DNA from: Rhodovulum marinum
GTDB taxonomy: Bacteria; Pseudomonadota; Alphaproteobacteria; Rhodobacterales; Rhodobacteraceae
Assembly: GCF_004343075.1 (NCBI RefSeq)
Contig: NZ_SLXP01000017.1
Span: 1 to 64,000 of the forward strand
Length of the DNA stretch: 64,000 bases
Direction: 5' to 3'
The notes beneath the pieces are model-generated. The model was given only the letters and a program-made list of their open reading frames with translations. It made no database searches and was not told the origin of the DNA. This document shows positions 1 to 7,984 of this stretch, in pieces (positions within the stretch are counted from its first letter, which is position 1; every line of letters starts with the position of its first letter). The translations under genes and the position numbers were made by a program.

Positions 1-29
1 TCTTCGGGCTTGTGCTTCTTCTGGGGCAT
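1..29 (-). CDS. IS3-family transposase OrfA, 5' end only (cut by window edge)
   Basis: An ATG at 27-29 on the minus strand opens a frame that starts MPQKKHKPEE before the window ends. This matches the highly conserved start of OrfA helix-turn-helix proteins of many alphaproteobacterial IS3-family elements, which usually begin MPRKKHKPEEIV. A GGAGGA ribosome site lies seven bases upstream. Only ten residues are visible, so the family call rests on that short signature. It implies an insertion sequence immediately left of the window; its terminal repeat should lie near 30-90, but I could not identify it. Confidence 0.55.
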
Positions 30-57
30 TCCTTCGTCCTCCATCTGGCTCGAAAGC

Positions 58-873
58 CTACTTCAGGGAGGACCACTTTTCAGGGGGCAGGCCAACCGAG
101 ACGCCATTTGCGACCAGTAGCGAGAATCCTGCCAGCAGCACCGTCATTTCAAGCAGGGTGTTCATGATGGAGTCGTGGGCGGCTCCCATGCCCTTCGCCA
201 CCAGGCGGCTGGAAATCTGGCTATCGAGCACCTCCGCGGCAAAGCTCAGCGCTGCGATGGCGGCGGAGTCATAGTCGCCGATTTCCCTGTCATAGTGGCC
301 GATGCTCGGCGTTTCGCCCGTGGCTTTGATCCAATACACGTTCATCAGGACAAGCCAGGGGTGGAGGGCATGCCCCCGGCCCTTGCGTCTCTTTTCAATT
401 GCCTCGGCTTCGATCTGTTCAAGGCAGTTGGCCAAGGTCAGCAGGGTCTTCTGCAATCCATCATATCGAAACCCCTTGCCGTCTGCCTTGATCGGAAAAA
501 TGGCCGACAGGATTTCCAGCGTGTCGGAATTTGCCGATGCGTCGTCCTGAAGCTCTCTACCCGCGGCCGTTCCCGCATCGGAGAGTTCACGAAAGACCGA
601 TCTATCGGCTATTGCGCGCGCCAAGCTGTCGGCCAACTCGTGGCTGGCGCGTTGTGCGCGGGAAAGCTTTTTCAAAGCTTCCGTTCGGGACGGCGCCGCA
701 GCCTGTCGGTCCATATGCGAGAAGTAGAAAGCACCCGCGACCCCGAGATAATCCTTGCCGATAGCTTGCACATGCGGGTCTGTAATCCGGGCCAGTCGGA
801 AGAACTCGGCAAACGTCTCTTCGGAATAGGAAGCCAACGCGCGCCGGTAATCGTCAAAAAACGCATCACTCAT
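58..873 (-). CDS. Hypothetical protein, translationally coupled to integrase
   Basis: A 271-residue protein with no family I recognise. I chose the ATG at 873 (protein begins MSDAFFDDY) over an upstream in-frame start at 906, because 873 overlaps the integrase stop codon by eight bases, a typical coupling arrangement. The sequence is mixed helical, with a charged RRKGRGH stretch near residue 160. A hydrophobic run close to the C terminus (about residues 240-260, LLEMTVLLAGFSLLVA) could be one membrane segment. Its position directly behind an integrase suggests an element-specific accessory or cargo gene. No catalytic motif is visible. Confidence 0.7.
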   Translation of the reverse strand: MSDAFFDDYRRALASYSEETFAEFFRLARITDPHVQAIGKDYLGVAGAFYFSHMDRQAAAPSRTEALKKLSRAQRASHELADSLARAIADRSVFRELSDAGTAAGRELQDDASANSDTLEILSAIFPIKADGKGFRYDGLQKTLLTLANCLEQIEAEAIEKRRKGRGHALHPWLVLMNVYWIKATGETPSIGHYDREIGDYDSAAIAALSFAAEVLDSQISSRLVAKGMGAAHDSIMNTLLEMTVLLAGFSLLVANGVSVGLPPEKWSSLK

Positions 874-2047
874 CAATGCGCTGCCCTTCCTTCGCGGCCG
901 TCGCATAGGCGAACATCGCCTCTGTCGCCTTGTTCACGGAATCGCGCACGGGGTCCAGGTTCAGGCGGGCATAGATCGCCGTCGACTGCTGGCTGCGATG
1001 GCCCAGGGACTTGCCGATGATGTAGCCATTGGCGCCGGTTGCGGCCTGGTAGCTGCCCAGGGTGCGGCGCAGGTCGTGAATCCGCAGGTCGGCAATCCCG
1101 GCCTCTTTGAGGATGCGTGCCCAGGCCTTTTTGGGATCGGCCAGGTGGCCTGACGCGCCACTGCCGGGAAACACCCACGGGCTGTCCGAGGCGAGCTTGC
1201 GTTCTTTCAGGATTTCCAGCGCTTGGGCAGGCAGGTGGACGATCTGCGCGTCGCCGTTCTTCGTCTGGCCGATCCGCCAGGTCGCCGTGCTGAAGTTGAT
1301 ATCCTGCCAGCGCATCGCGAGCGTATTGGACTTCCGCGCGCCGGTCAGCAGGGAAATCAGGAAGAAATCGCGCGCGGCCTCGTTCGGCTCGTTCGCCAGG
1401 GCTTCGAAGAACCGAGGCAACTCGTCGGGCTGCAGGAAGCGGTCGCGGCTCTGTTCCTTGAACTTCTTGATGCCCGCGGCCGGGTTCGTGCCGTCCCAGC
1501 CCCAATCAATCGCCTTGTTGAAGATCGACCGGACCCGCTCAAGCAGGCGGTTGGCCTGGTAAATGCCGTTTTCCTTCCCGACGCGGGCGTGCAAACGCTC
1601 CACATCGGATTTTGTAATCTTCGATATCTTGCGTTTGAACCAGTGGGAAAGGAACTTCGTAACTTCCCGCTCGTCGTATTTCCAAGAGCGTTTGTGAACT
1701 TTCGAATACTTTTCCAAATATTCCTCGAACAGCGCGCCGAACGTCATCTCGTCGCGGATGGCGCGCCGTTCCTTCTGCGGGTTCTTGCCGCTTGCAATCT
1801 CGCCCTTCGCCTTCTGCGCGAGCTTTCGGGCGTTCTCGATGCTGATATCGGGGAAGCGCCCCAGGAGAAGCCGCTCGGGGCGCCCCTCCACGCGCTTGTA
1901 GAGATAGAAGCTTTTGCTGCCGCCAGGCGAGACGGCCAGGACCAGGCCCTGTTCCCGCTCGTCATAGTAGTAGTCCCGGCTGCCCTTAGCGGCGGGCGGG
2001 GCCTTCGACAAGGCGGCCTTGGTGAAGTTCAGGCGGTGGCTGGCCAT
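866..2047 (-). CDS. int: Tyrosine site-specific integrase (P4-type, DUF4102 arm domain)
   Basis: A 393-residue tyrosine recombinase expected to integrate and excise a genomic island at a tRNA gene. The N terminus (about 1-95) is the arm-type DNA-binding domain: DYYYDEREQGLVLAV, then SKSFYLYKR and LLLGRFPDIS. The catalytic domain shows all expected motifs: R in LLTGARKSN, the HxxR motif in IHDLRRT, the second histidine in SLGHRS, and the tyrosine nucleophile in STAIYARL. Length is normal for the family. The ATG at 2047 has a GGGAGG ribosome site four bases upstream. Three tandem repeats lie immediately upstream and the tRNA-fMet fragment 169 bp further, the usual layout of a tRNA-targeting integrase next to its attachment site. 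Confidence 0.95.
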   Translation of the reverse strand: MASHRLNFTKAALSKAPPAAKGSRDYYYDEREQGLVLAVSPGGSKSFYLYKRVEGRPERLLLGRFPDISIENARKLAQKAKGEIASGKNPQKERRAIRDEMTFGALFEEYLEKYSKVHKRSWKYDEREVTKFLSHWFKRKISKITKSDVERLHARVGKENGIYQANRLLERVRSIFNKAIDWGWDGTNPAAGIKKFKEQSRDRFLQPDELPRFFEALANEPNEAARDFFLISLLTGARKSNTLAMRWQDINFSTATWRIGQTKNGDAQIVHLPAQALEILKERKLASDSPWVFPGSGASGHLADPKKAWARILKEAGIADLRIHDLRRTLGSYQAATGANGYIIGKSLGHRSQQSTAIYARLNLDPVRDSVNKATEAMFAYATAAKEGQRIDE

Positions 2048-2064
2048 GCTGCCTCCCGTGATCC

Positions 2065-2097
2065 AGTGCTACATCGGTGCTACGCTGGTGCTACACT
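2065..2097. repeat. Three tandem 11-bp repeats upstream of int (candidate arm sites)
   Basis: Three head-to-tail copies: AGTGCTACATC (2065-2075), GGTGCTACGCT (2076-2086) and GGTGCTACACT (2087-2097), sharing the core GTGCTAC. They sit 18-50 bp before the integrase start, between gene and attachment site. An 11-bp period places each core on the same face of the helix, as expected for integrase or excisionase arm sites; that role is inferred. Confidence 0.6.
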
Positions 2098-2215
2098 CTG
2101 GAGCAAATTTGGGCAATCTGGCGGCATGACGAGCAAGTCAAGAGTTTTCGTAACATATTGATATAAAAAGATAGAAATGCCTTCGGCGAATTTGAGCAAA
2201 CTACAGGCCCTTAGA

Positions 2216-2260
2216 CTCATAACCTGAAGGTCGTAGGTTCAAATCCTACCCCCGCAACCA
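2216..2260 (+). other. 3' part of tRNA-fMet: attachment-site (att) duplicate
   Basis: These 45 bases match the second half of a bacterial initiator tRNA, from anticodon loop (CTCATAA, anticodon CAT) through the T arm (GGTTCAAATCC) to the acceptor end CCCCCGCAACCA. The 5' half of the tRNA is absent; upstream sequence (…GGCCCTTAGA) does not pair. It is therefore a tRNA remnant of the kind left by island integration, not a functional tRNA. It lies between the tyrosine integrase and the 3' end of the first serine recombinase, whose last codons read through it on the minus strand. Confidence 0.85.
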
Positions 2261-3941
2261 TCTGAACCTTGCTCGCTACCATGCGAGGCTCAGAGCCGGT
2301 CTCCGGCGAATCCGCAACGGACTCGACCTGCTCAATTTCCTTTCTCTCTTCCGTGTTGAGCCTGTCCCTGGGCTTCAGAGACACGCCCGTTGAATTCCTG
2401 CTGTCCGAGACCTGAAGGATACCTGCAAGGTCTCCATACAGATCGACGATCAGTTCCGTCCGTTCCGCATTGGGCGTCAGGACGATCTTGTCGACAAGTC
2501 CCCGGATAAGCTGCGCCGACTCCGGCCGATGCGCCGGATCGTTCAGGTTGGCCAGCAACCCCTCGATGGCTTCTGCATAGCGCATCGCCATATTGGGATG
2601 CACGTAGACCGGCGCTTCTTCAGTGGCCTCCAGAAGCTCCACCAATTCGTCTTTGCGCGCTTGAAGGCTGTTCGCCTTCTCCGCAAGGAAGCTCGCCTGA
2701 GTGCCCTGCGCCACGAGCTGGAGGAAGTTCTCCATCTCGCGCTCAACCTTCGCCAGTTCCTTGCGATATCCAATGAGGTTGGCGTTGTGTTCCATGCGCA
2801 GACGGTTGATGTGCGCGGTGTATTCCTCGCAGAAGACCTTGGTCATCTCAGGGTTCATCAGTCGCGTCCGGAGCGCGCCGATCACCTTCTCTTCCAGCAC
2901 ATCCTGACTGATCGTCGTGCGGCAGTTGCAGGTTCCCTTATTGCGTGCTGTCGAGCAGCCGTAGCGTCGAGGACCGACGATGGACATCCCGCCACCGCAT
3001 TCTCCGCACTTCAGCAGAAATGAGAACAGATTGGGCGGGCGCTTCTTGTCCTGAAAGCGCGGACGCTTGTCGAGCTCGCCCTGGTGCTCCTTAACCTTCT
3101 GCCACGTCGCCTGATCGATGATCCGAAGGTGCTCGACCTCAACGCGCTTCCACTCGCTTTCGGGGTTAAGGCGCGAAATACGCTTCCCGGTGTCGGGATG
3201 CTTCTGATAGGTGAGCTTGTTCCAGACAAGCTGTCCGATATAGAGCTCGTTGTTCAGGATGCCCGTGCCACGATGACGGTTGCCATAGATCGTACTGGAG
3301 CCCCAAGCCTTGCCGGAAGGGCCGGGAATACCTTCGGCATTGAGCTCATGGGCGATTTTCTTCGGTGACTTCCCCCGAAGATAGTCCCCGAAAATCCGCT
3401 GGACGATACGCGCCTCGTCTTCGTTGATCGCGCGTTCGCCCGAGACCAGTTCGCCCTTTTCGTCGAGCGTGCGAATGACGTCATAGCCGTAGCATTTCCC
3501 GCCCGCGCTTTTGCCTTCGAGGATACGTCCTTCGAGGCCGCGTTTCGTCTTCGCGCGGATTTCCTTGATGTAGAGTGCATTCATCGTGCCTTTCAGCCCG
3601 ATATGCATCTCATCGACCAGCCCTTCGCTGATCGTTATAATCTGGATGCCCATGAAACGAAGTTTCTTGAAGACGGATGCAACATCGGCTTGATCGCGGC
3701 TAATGCGGTCGAGTGCTTCCGAAACGACAACGTCAAATTTGCGTTCCATGGCATCCAGAAGCAATTTCTGAATGCCGGAACGAATAAGTGTCTGACCCGA
3801 CTCCGCAGCATCGGAATAGTTTTGAATAATTTTGAGGCCGCGCCGTTTCGCTTCTTCGCCGCAAATACGAAGCTGGTCGTCGATGGATTTATCGGTTTGA
3901 AGTTCAGTTGAGTAACGGGCGTATGCTGCGGCTCTAATCAT
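2217..3941 (-). CDS. Large serine recombinase (resolvase/invertase type)
   Basis: A 574-residue serine integrase. Residues 1-140 form the resolvase catalytic domain, with the nucleophile in AAYARYSTELQ and the conserved ALDRISRDQ motif. A Recombinase domain follows (KRGLEGRI…GKSAGGKCYGYDV). A zinc ribbon near residues 310-345 carries LLKCGECGGGMSIV and later cysteines (GCSTARNKGTCNC), followed by a coiled-coil region. The ATG at 3941 has AAAGGA upstream and overlaps the preceding small gene by eight bases. The last residues (GVGFEPTTFRL) are encoded by the tRNA-fMet fragment read in reverse, a known hallmark of recombinases whose gene ends inside their attachment site. It probably integrated the element lying to its right. 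Confidence 0.93.
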   Translation of the reverse strand: MIRAAAYARYSTELQTDKSIDDQLRICGEEAKRRGLKIIQNYSDAAESGQTLIRSGIQKLLLDAMERKFDVVVSEALDRISRDQADVASVFKKLRFMGIQIITISEGLVDEMHIGLKGTMNALYIKEIRAKTKRGLEGRILEGKSAGGKCYGYDVIRTLDEKGELVSGERAINEDEARIVQRIFGDYLRGKSPKKIAHELNAEGIPGPSGKAWGSSTIYGNRHRGTGILNNELYIGQLVWNKLTYQKHPDTGKRISRLNPESEWKRVEVEHLRIIDQATWQKVKEHQGELDKRPRFQDKKRPPNLFSFLLKCGECGGGMSIVGPRRYGCSTARNKGTCNCRTTISQDVLEEKVIGALRTRLMNPEMTKVFCEEYTAHINRLRMEHNANLIGYRKELAKVEREMENFLQLVAQGTQASFLAEKANSLQARKDELVELLEATEEAPVYVHPNMAMRYAEAIEGLLANLNDPAHRPESAQLIRGLVDKIVLTPNAERTELIVDLYGDLAGILQVSDSRNSTGVSLKPRDRLNTEERKEIEQVESVADSPETGSEPRMVASKVQMVAGVGFEPTTFRL

Positions 3942-4149
3942 TTTTCAGTCCTTTCTTAGCAGGACTACTATACCGCACTTTGCGCGAATCTGTCACCTCT
4001 TTGTAGTCTTTATCCGCAGAAACCCTTGCGAGATGTCGAACCAATTCAGTAATGCGTGGATCGGAAATAGAGGCGGCGTTTACGAAATCCTTCGCGGCGC
4101 CTGCGAAGTTTTTCTTATCGCCTGAATTTCCCACTATTACCTCCACCAT
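3934..4149 (-). CDS. Small protein preceding serine recombinase
   Basis: A 71-residue protein starting at the ATG at 4149 (MVEVIVGN); a TTG start at 4185 would add 12 residues. Its stop overlaps the recombinase start by eight bases, so the two are likely co-translated. The C-terminal half (DPRITELVRHLARVSADKDY) resembles the layout of the small ORF in front of the second serine recombinase (HPALVGMARLLAQQAAREAR), suggesting a conserved accessory or directionality factor. That role is inferred; no DNA-binding fold is certain. Confidence 0.65.
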   Translation of the reverse strand: MVEVIVGNSGDKKNFAGAAKDFVNAASISDPRITELVRHLARVSADKDYKEVTDSRKVRYSSPAKKGLKND

Positions 4150-4227
4150 ATTTACAGAATACCACCCAAAGTAGTATGCCCGCAAATTTTGTTATGCTGC
4201 GCTGCAACGCGGTCGGCGCGCTTCTGA

Positions 4228-4255
4228 GGGGTGCTCACCCCCTTTCGGTAGTACC
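4228..4255. promoter_or_regulatory. Hairpin and GGTAGTACC motif upstream of the 259-aa gene
   Basis: A perfect six-base-pair hairpin GGGGTG-CT-CACCCC (4228-4241) is followed after a few bases by GGTAGTACC (4247-4255), a nine-base odd palindrome. The same core recurs twice in the other non-coding flank of this cassette (7749-7759 and 7795-7805). The gene start is at 4312. The role is unknown; an operator or cassette-boundary signal is possible. Confidence 0.4.
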
Positions 4256-4311
4256 AGTCAGGAGCTGCGTAGCGCCTTGATAATCGGTGCGTAGAAACTG
4301 ATAAAAACGGC

Positions 4312-5091
4312 ATGGACGCAGTGGATTGGCAGAAGGCGACAGAGGAACAGCGGGCACGCCTCTATCGGGTGGCCAAGGCCGTCATGGATAGCGCCGGGCT
4401 TGCGCCTGCCGAGTTTTACCGCGCTGCACTCAATGGTCAGATCGTCGATCCGGTCTCGACCGGCGGCAACTTTTCACGCGGTAAGATTGCACGCCGCAGC
4501 GCAGTCATGATCCATAGCTGGATTGAATCCAATCACTTGGACATCGCTCTTCGCGTTGCGCCGGAACTGTTCACACGTCCCGCCCGTGGCGGCTGGCTGG
4601 CCTTGCTCGAAGAGCGCACCCGTTATGGTGCACTCAGTTTGCTGCGGTTTTCGTCGCTGGGGTTGGTGCGCCAGGCGGGCAGGCATCCGATTGATGAGCG
4701 CCCCGTACGCCTCGGGGAAAAGTTCGCCTTCGCCCTGACCTCGGAGATCGCAGGTCATGCATTCGCCTTCCAGGAGGTGCGCGGCCTATGGCATCTCTTC
4801 TCGCTCAGTGAAGACCCCGCCGCTGCCTTCGTCAGTTGCGGCCATGGTCGCCATGAGCTTCCCCGCAAGGCCGATGGGTCACCACTTGCCTTGATCGAGG
4901 CTGACACGGACGGGCTGCACTCCTTCGTCTTTGTCGTCGTCGAAGATATCGACACGCTTGACGATACGGTTTCAGGGCTTCGCGGCCTTGCACTGCGGCC
5001 GGAACAACTCGGCGAATTGGCCACCATGCTGGCCGCGCTTGACGCGGGGCAATACGCTATTCACCGGATCAATATCCAATTTGTTCGATAG
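4312..5091 (+). CDS. Hypothetical protein (259 aa), cassette gene 1
   Basis: I do not recognise a family. The protein begins MDAVDWQKATEEQ. It has an N-terminal helical region that reads like a small DNA-binding-type helix bundle (about 1-60), then GKIARRSAVMIHSWIESNHLDIALRVAPELF, and a mixed beta-rich second half (about 130-230). No strong ribosome site precedes the ATG at 4312. It converges on the next gene with only eight bases between the stop codons. The pairing with a metallopeptidase-like gene is suggestive of a regulator and protease partnership, but nothing in the sequence proves it. Confidence 0.65.
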   Translation: MDAVDWQKATEEQRARLYRVAKAVMDSAGLAPAEFYRAALNGQIVDPVSTGGNFSRGKIARRSAVMIHSWIESNHLDIALRVAPELFTRPARGGWLALLEERTRYGALSLLRFSSLGLVRQAGRHPIDERPVRLGEKFAFALTSEIAGHAFAFQEVRGLWHLFSLSEDPAAAFVSCGHGRHELPRKADGSPLALIEADTDGLHSFVFVVVEDIDTLDDTVSGLRGLALRPEQLGELATMLAALDAGQYAIHRINIQFVR

Positions 5092-5099
5092 CCCGGACG

Positions 5100-6122
5100 C
5101 TATTCCGGTAAGCCGATGGAGCGGATCATCTGCAACAGGCGATTGTTCAGCGGCTTGAGCTCTGCCCATTGCTGCGCGCCGCGCGTTTTGAAGGCGCGGT
5201 GATCGTCGATCTCGCCAATCATCGCCCGCTGGATATCCTCGAACAGCCCGTCATATCCGCCCAGATCATCCCAGAGCTTTTGCAGGCCGATGACTTCAGC
5301 GAATATCTGCGAGCGCCCAAGCACGCGGCTGACCACCTCGCTCTGGTAGCGTTTGATTTCGGCTTCCGGCGGATAATAATCCGCCGGGATGGATTCCAGC
5401 CCCTCATGATGGGCTCGCTTTATCGCGGGGATATAGGGCAGCTCGACCAGATGCCCGAGCAGCATGAAAAGCCGTGTTGCCGCCCAGGGATGCGTCCGGT
5501 TTTCACCGTCGCAGGAACGCTCTTCATGCTCGATGATCAGGATCACGACCATGATGCAGGTCGCGTAATAGCGGAAGAGCACCCAATTCTCGGGCGAATA
5601 CGCCCCGAGGACTATCTCGGTTGAATCGTGATCAGTCTGGAGTTCCAGACAAAGCGGCGCAAGCGCCAGCTCTTCGCCGGTCAATTCCGCCAGCGGCGTA
5701 TTCACCGGCTCAGCGTGCGAGACGAGGCCATAGCGCGTGTCGGAACCGGCTTCGAGCAGCGCCGCGCCGCCGGTCAGGGAGAAGTGGCCGTTGGCATAGT
5801 GATTGAGCTCATGCTGCATCAACCAGCGGAGCGACATATCGACGGTGTGCGATGGATTCCCGAGCAGGTCGATCCGGTCGCCCTCAGGCAATCCTGCCGA
5901 TAGCTCAAGCGCGCTGTTCCACACCGCGTCGATCCGATCCACGACGCCGGTGCTGACATCAACAACAACGCCGTCTGACGCCATCGAGACCTGCGCGAAG
6001 AACGCGTCGCTCTCGACAATTTCCAGCCGCACGTCAGCCGGGAACGGGCTGCCCACCCGCTCATCATAGCGGTCGAAAGCGGCAGCCAGGGCATGGCGCA
6101 GGCGGACTTCTTGGTCTGTCAC
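5100..6122 (-). CDS. Putative gluzincin-type zinc peptidase (340 aa)
   Basis: The protein has an HExxH zinc site, QHELNHYANGH, at residues 103-113 (His104, Glu105, His108). It is followed about 50 residues later by LELQTD with Glu160 and Asp164, which fits the ExxxD third-ligand motif of gluzincins. A hydrophobic run near residues 185-200 (YATCIMVVILIIEHE) may be a membrane segment or buried helix. I cannot place it in a named peptidase family. It converges with the 259-aa gene and lies in the same orientation as the HEPN-like gene upstream of it (115-bp gap). This is a candidate defence or stress-response protease; activity is inferred from the motif alone. Confidence 0.6.
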   Translation of the reverse strand: MTDQEVRLRHALAAAFDRYDERVGSPFPADVRLEIVESDAFFAQVSMASDGVVVDVSTGVVDRIDAVWNSALELSAGLPEGDRIDLLGNPSHTVDMSLRWLMQHELNHYANGHFSLTGGAALLEAGSDTRYGLVSHAEPVNTPLAELTGEELALAPLCLELQTDHDSTEIVLGAYSPENWVLFRYYATCIMVVILIIEHEERSCDGENRTHPWAATRLFMLLGHLVELPYIPAIKRAHHEGLESIPADYYPPEAEIKRYQSEVVSRVLGRSQIFAEVIGLQKLWDDLGGYDGLFEDIQRAMIGEIDDHRAFKTRGAQQWAELKPLNNRLLQMIRSIGLPE

Positions 6123-6237
6123 GGAGCAGCCGGATTTGGGAGCGTCATCGGCGTGCAGATATGGCGAAGTCGATTTTGCAGCGCAACATCTCCAATGATT
6201 AATGCGGCAACAGAGGCAAAATCACAGTAGTTGAAAT

Positions 6238-7509
6238 TTAGAATGAGCGCATTACGGAGCTTGATCTAATTAACGCATTCTGAGCAACAAACTGCATTAG
6301 GTCTACATACGCCCAAAGCTCTTCTTCAGCTTTTGAAAACGGCAACAGCATTTCCGAGCGGATATTGTCCACATCATTTTTTGTGTGAACAATTCTACAC
6401 CGGATATCATAGAGGAGCTCTGCAACATCAGGGCGATGATCGTGACCTTTGCGGCCTAGGTTGATTGTTTTGTCGGTTATACCTTTCTGTTTCTTACTGA
6501 CAATTTCCGCCACATCCGCATTCTCTTCAAAGTAGCGCAATACGTCGTCGAGTGTTATGACTTCGGATACGGTTGCCCTTATTTGCTCACGCTCACTGCC
6601 ACCAACACGGCCACTCCCTGCGATGGTTGAAACCAATTTGGTGAGATCAGACTCTCTGTCTACCCTAAAGTTTGGATGCTTCAAAATCTTGCGAACTCCA
6701 CGAATGGCCTCCAGTTTCGCAAAGTTTGGAAAGTAGTATTCGGCAACTTGGTAATATGCCAGGAACTGAAGTAGTGGCATACCACGCGCGCTCTTCGCAT
6801 ACCAATAGAGGGAGATCGGCGCAGTGTCATATTCGAAAGACGGAAACTGTAGAGCTGCAGCTTCCTTGGAGCTAAATCCTTTCCGTCGTAATCCCCGCCG
6901 CCTGCGAAAGGATTTGCGCAATGAAAGCGTAACATCTCTTTCTAGGTCGATTTGAAAAAATAGCGAGTTCGAAATTACCTCAAGCGCGCTGAGCGCGGAA
7001 CTGTAGCTCTGAGGCTCGTTGAGAAATATCTTAAGGCTTAGTGGTGCCCGACCGCCAGCCCTTGAGGAGAAGACACGAAGACTCTCGCTGCCTGCTGAAA
7101 TTTCAAGCTTAATCCCGCTGGAGGATTCTGCTTGTAGAGATAATCCTTGGTTCTCATCATCCTCAAGAGCACCTTCTACCCCAGAAGAAAAACCCAATCG
7201 CCGCTCGATCATTGAGATACCACCGAACGCATCTCGCGTCGTAAGGGCTGCTTCTATCTCACCTCGTTTGAGATCAGCAATCGCATCATAGTCACCAAGG
7301 AATGTGAAGCGCTCGAATTCAATCGATAGAATTTCTTTTGCTTGGTCTTGACTCGAAATTGGAATACGCCTTGGCTCCGCCCCTGCTGGCATAAGAATAT
7401 ATTGCGTCTTTATTATATCATCGACGTACTTTGTTTCCCGAATTTCGGTGCCAATACCGGCTTTATCGGCGCGTTGAGCTATCTCTTCAACTAAATCTGC
7501 GTCACTCAT
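6238..7509 (-). CDS. Hypothetical protein with C-terminal HEPN-like motif (423 aa)
   Basis: The start at 7509 (MSDADLVEE) has GGGGGA five bases upstream; an in-frame TTG at 7548 is less likely. The body is unknown: an N-terminal region of about 100 residues, a basic patch RKSFRRRRGLRRK near residue 210, and a tyrosine-rich helical part (LLQFLAYYQVAEYYF). The C terminus contains LLYDIRCRIVHTKND near residue 370, in which RCRIVH fits the R-x4-6-H active-site motif of HEPN ribonucleases, common in toxins and abortive-infection proteins. Base composition is clearly AT-richer than the flanking genes, pointing to separate acquisition. The domain call is moderate; no homologue search was possible. 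Confidence 0.6.
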   Translation of the reverse strand: MSDADLVEEIAQRADKAGIGTEIRETKYVDDIIKTQYILMPAGAEPRRIPISSQDQAKEILSIEFERFTFLGDYDAIADLKRGEIEAALTTRDAFGGISMIERRLGFSSGVEGALEDDENQGLSLQAESSSGIKLEISAGSESLRVFSSRAGGRAPLSLKIFLNEPQSYSSALSALEVISNSLFFQIDLERDVTLSLRKSFRRRRGLRRKGFSSKEAAALQFPSFEYDTAPISLYWYAKSARGMPLLQFLAYYQVAEYYFPNFAKLEAIRGVRKILKHPNFRVDRESDLTKLVSTIAGSGRVGGSEREQIRATVSEVITLDDVLRYFEENADVAEIVSKKQKGITDKTINLGRKGHDHRPDVAELLYDIRCRIVHTKNDVDNIRSEMLLPFSKAEEELWAYVDLMQFVAQNALIRSSSVMRSF

Positions 7510-7790
7510 AAAATCCCCCAGCGTGGTTGCTTGATAATCTTGCTGCAAGTGTCTATTCTTACATGGATAATGAAGCTGCGTCTATGCCTATGCGATGGCC
7601 TAATGGAGTGAATTCTCGCAGCTCGCAGGATTTGAGTGAGTATGAATTCTTCCTGCTCACAATCGACGGCATTGGGGTTAATATTATTCCAGTGCTGGGG
7701 TAAGGTTGCCGACCAGGCCTTTTACATCGGGCTTAATCCCTGCGAAGATGGTAGTACCAATCCGGCCCCGTTATCGTGAACCGCAAGATG

Positions 7791-7809
7791 TGTGTGGTAG
7801 TACCACACA
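7791..7809. promoter_or_regulatory. Perfect 19-bp odd palindrome (candidate operator)
   Basis: TGTGTGGTAGTACCACACA is self-complementary around the central G at 7800. Its 11-base core TGGTAGTACCA occurs again 46 bp to the left (7749-7759), and the inner nine bases again at 4247-4255. Repeated symmetrical sites in the non-coding flanks of one cassette fit binding sites for a dimeric regulator. No candidate regulator is identified. Confidence 0.45.
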
Positions 7810-7919
7810 TCTTGGCAAGGGAGCCCGCTGCGCGCCCCCGTTGCATCCCCCCGGCCATGGCTCTTCCTGGGCGTTGAATCCATCCAGAGCCAGCAGACCG
7901 TATCGCCGGTCAATCCCTC

Positions 7920-7943
7920 GCAGGGAGACTTCGCTCTCCCTGC
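7920..7943. terminator. Nine-base-pair hairpin
   Basis: GCAGGGAGA (7920-7928) pairs perfectly with TCTCCCTGC (7935-7943) across a six-base loop CTTCGC. No T-run follows, so it may be a weak terminator for the restriction operon reading leftward or a structural element. Confidence 0.4.
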
Positions 7944-7984
7944 ACCCATCGACTTGGGCGGCGTTCCTGCCCCAAGACCCCTGA

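Noticed and set aside
175-1020. Long plus-strand open frame opposite the 271-aa gene and integrase
   Set aside because: It is antisense to two better supported genes and has no recognisable domain or ribosome site.
2211-2260. Possible functional tRNA gene
   Set aside because: Only the 3' half is present; the 5' acceptor strand and D arm are missing, so it cannot fold as a tRNA.
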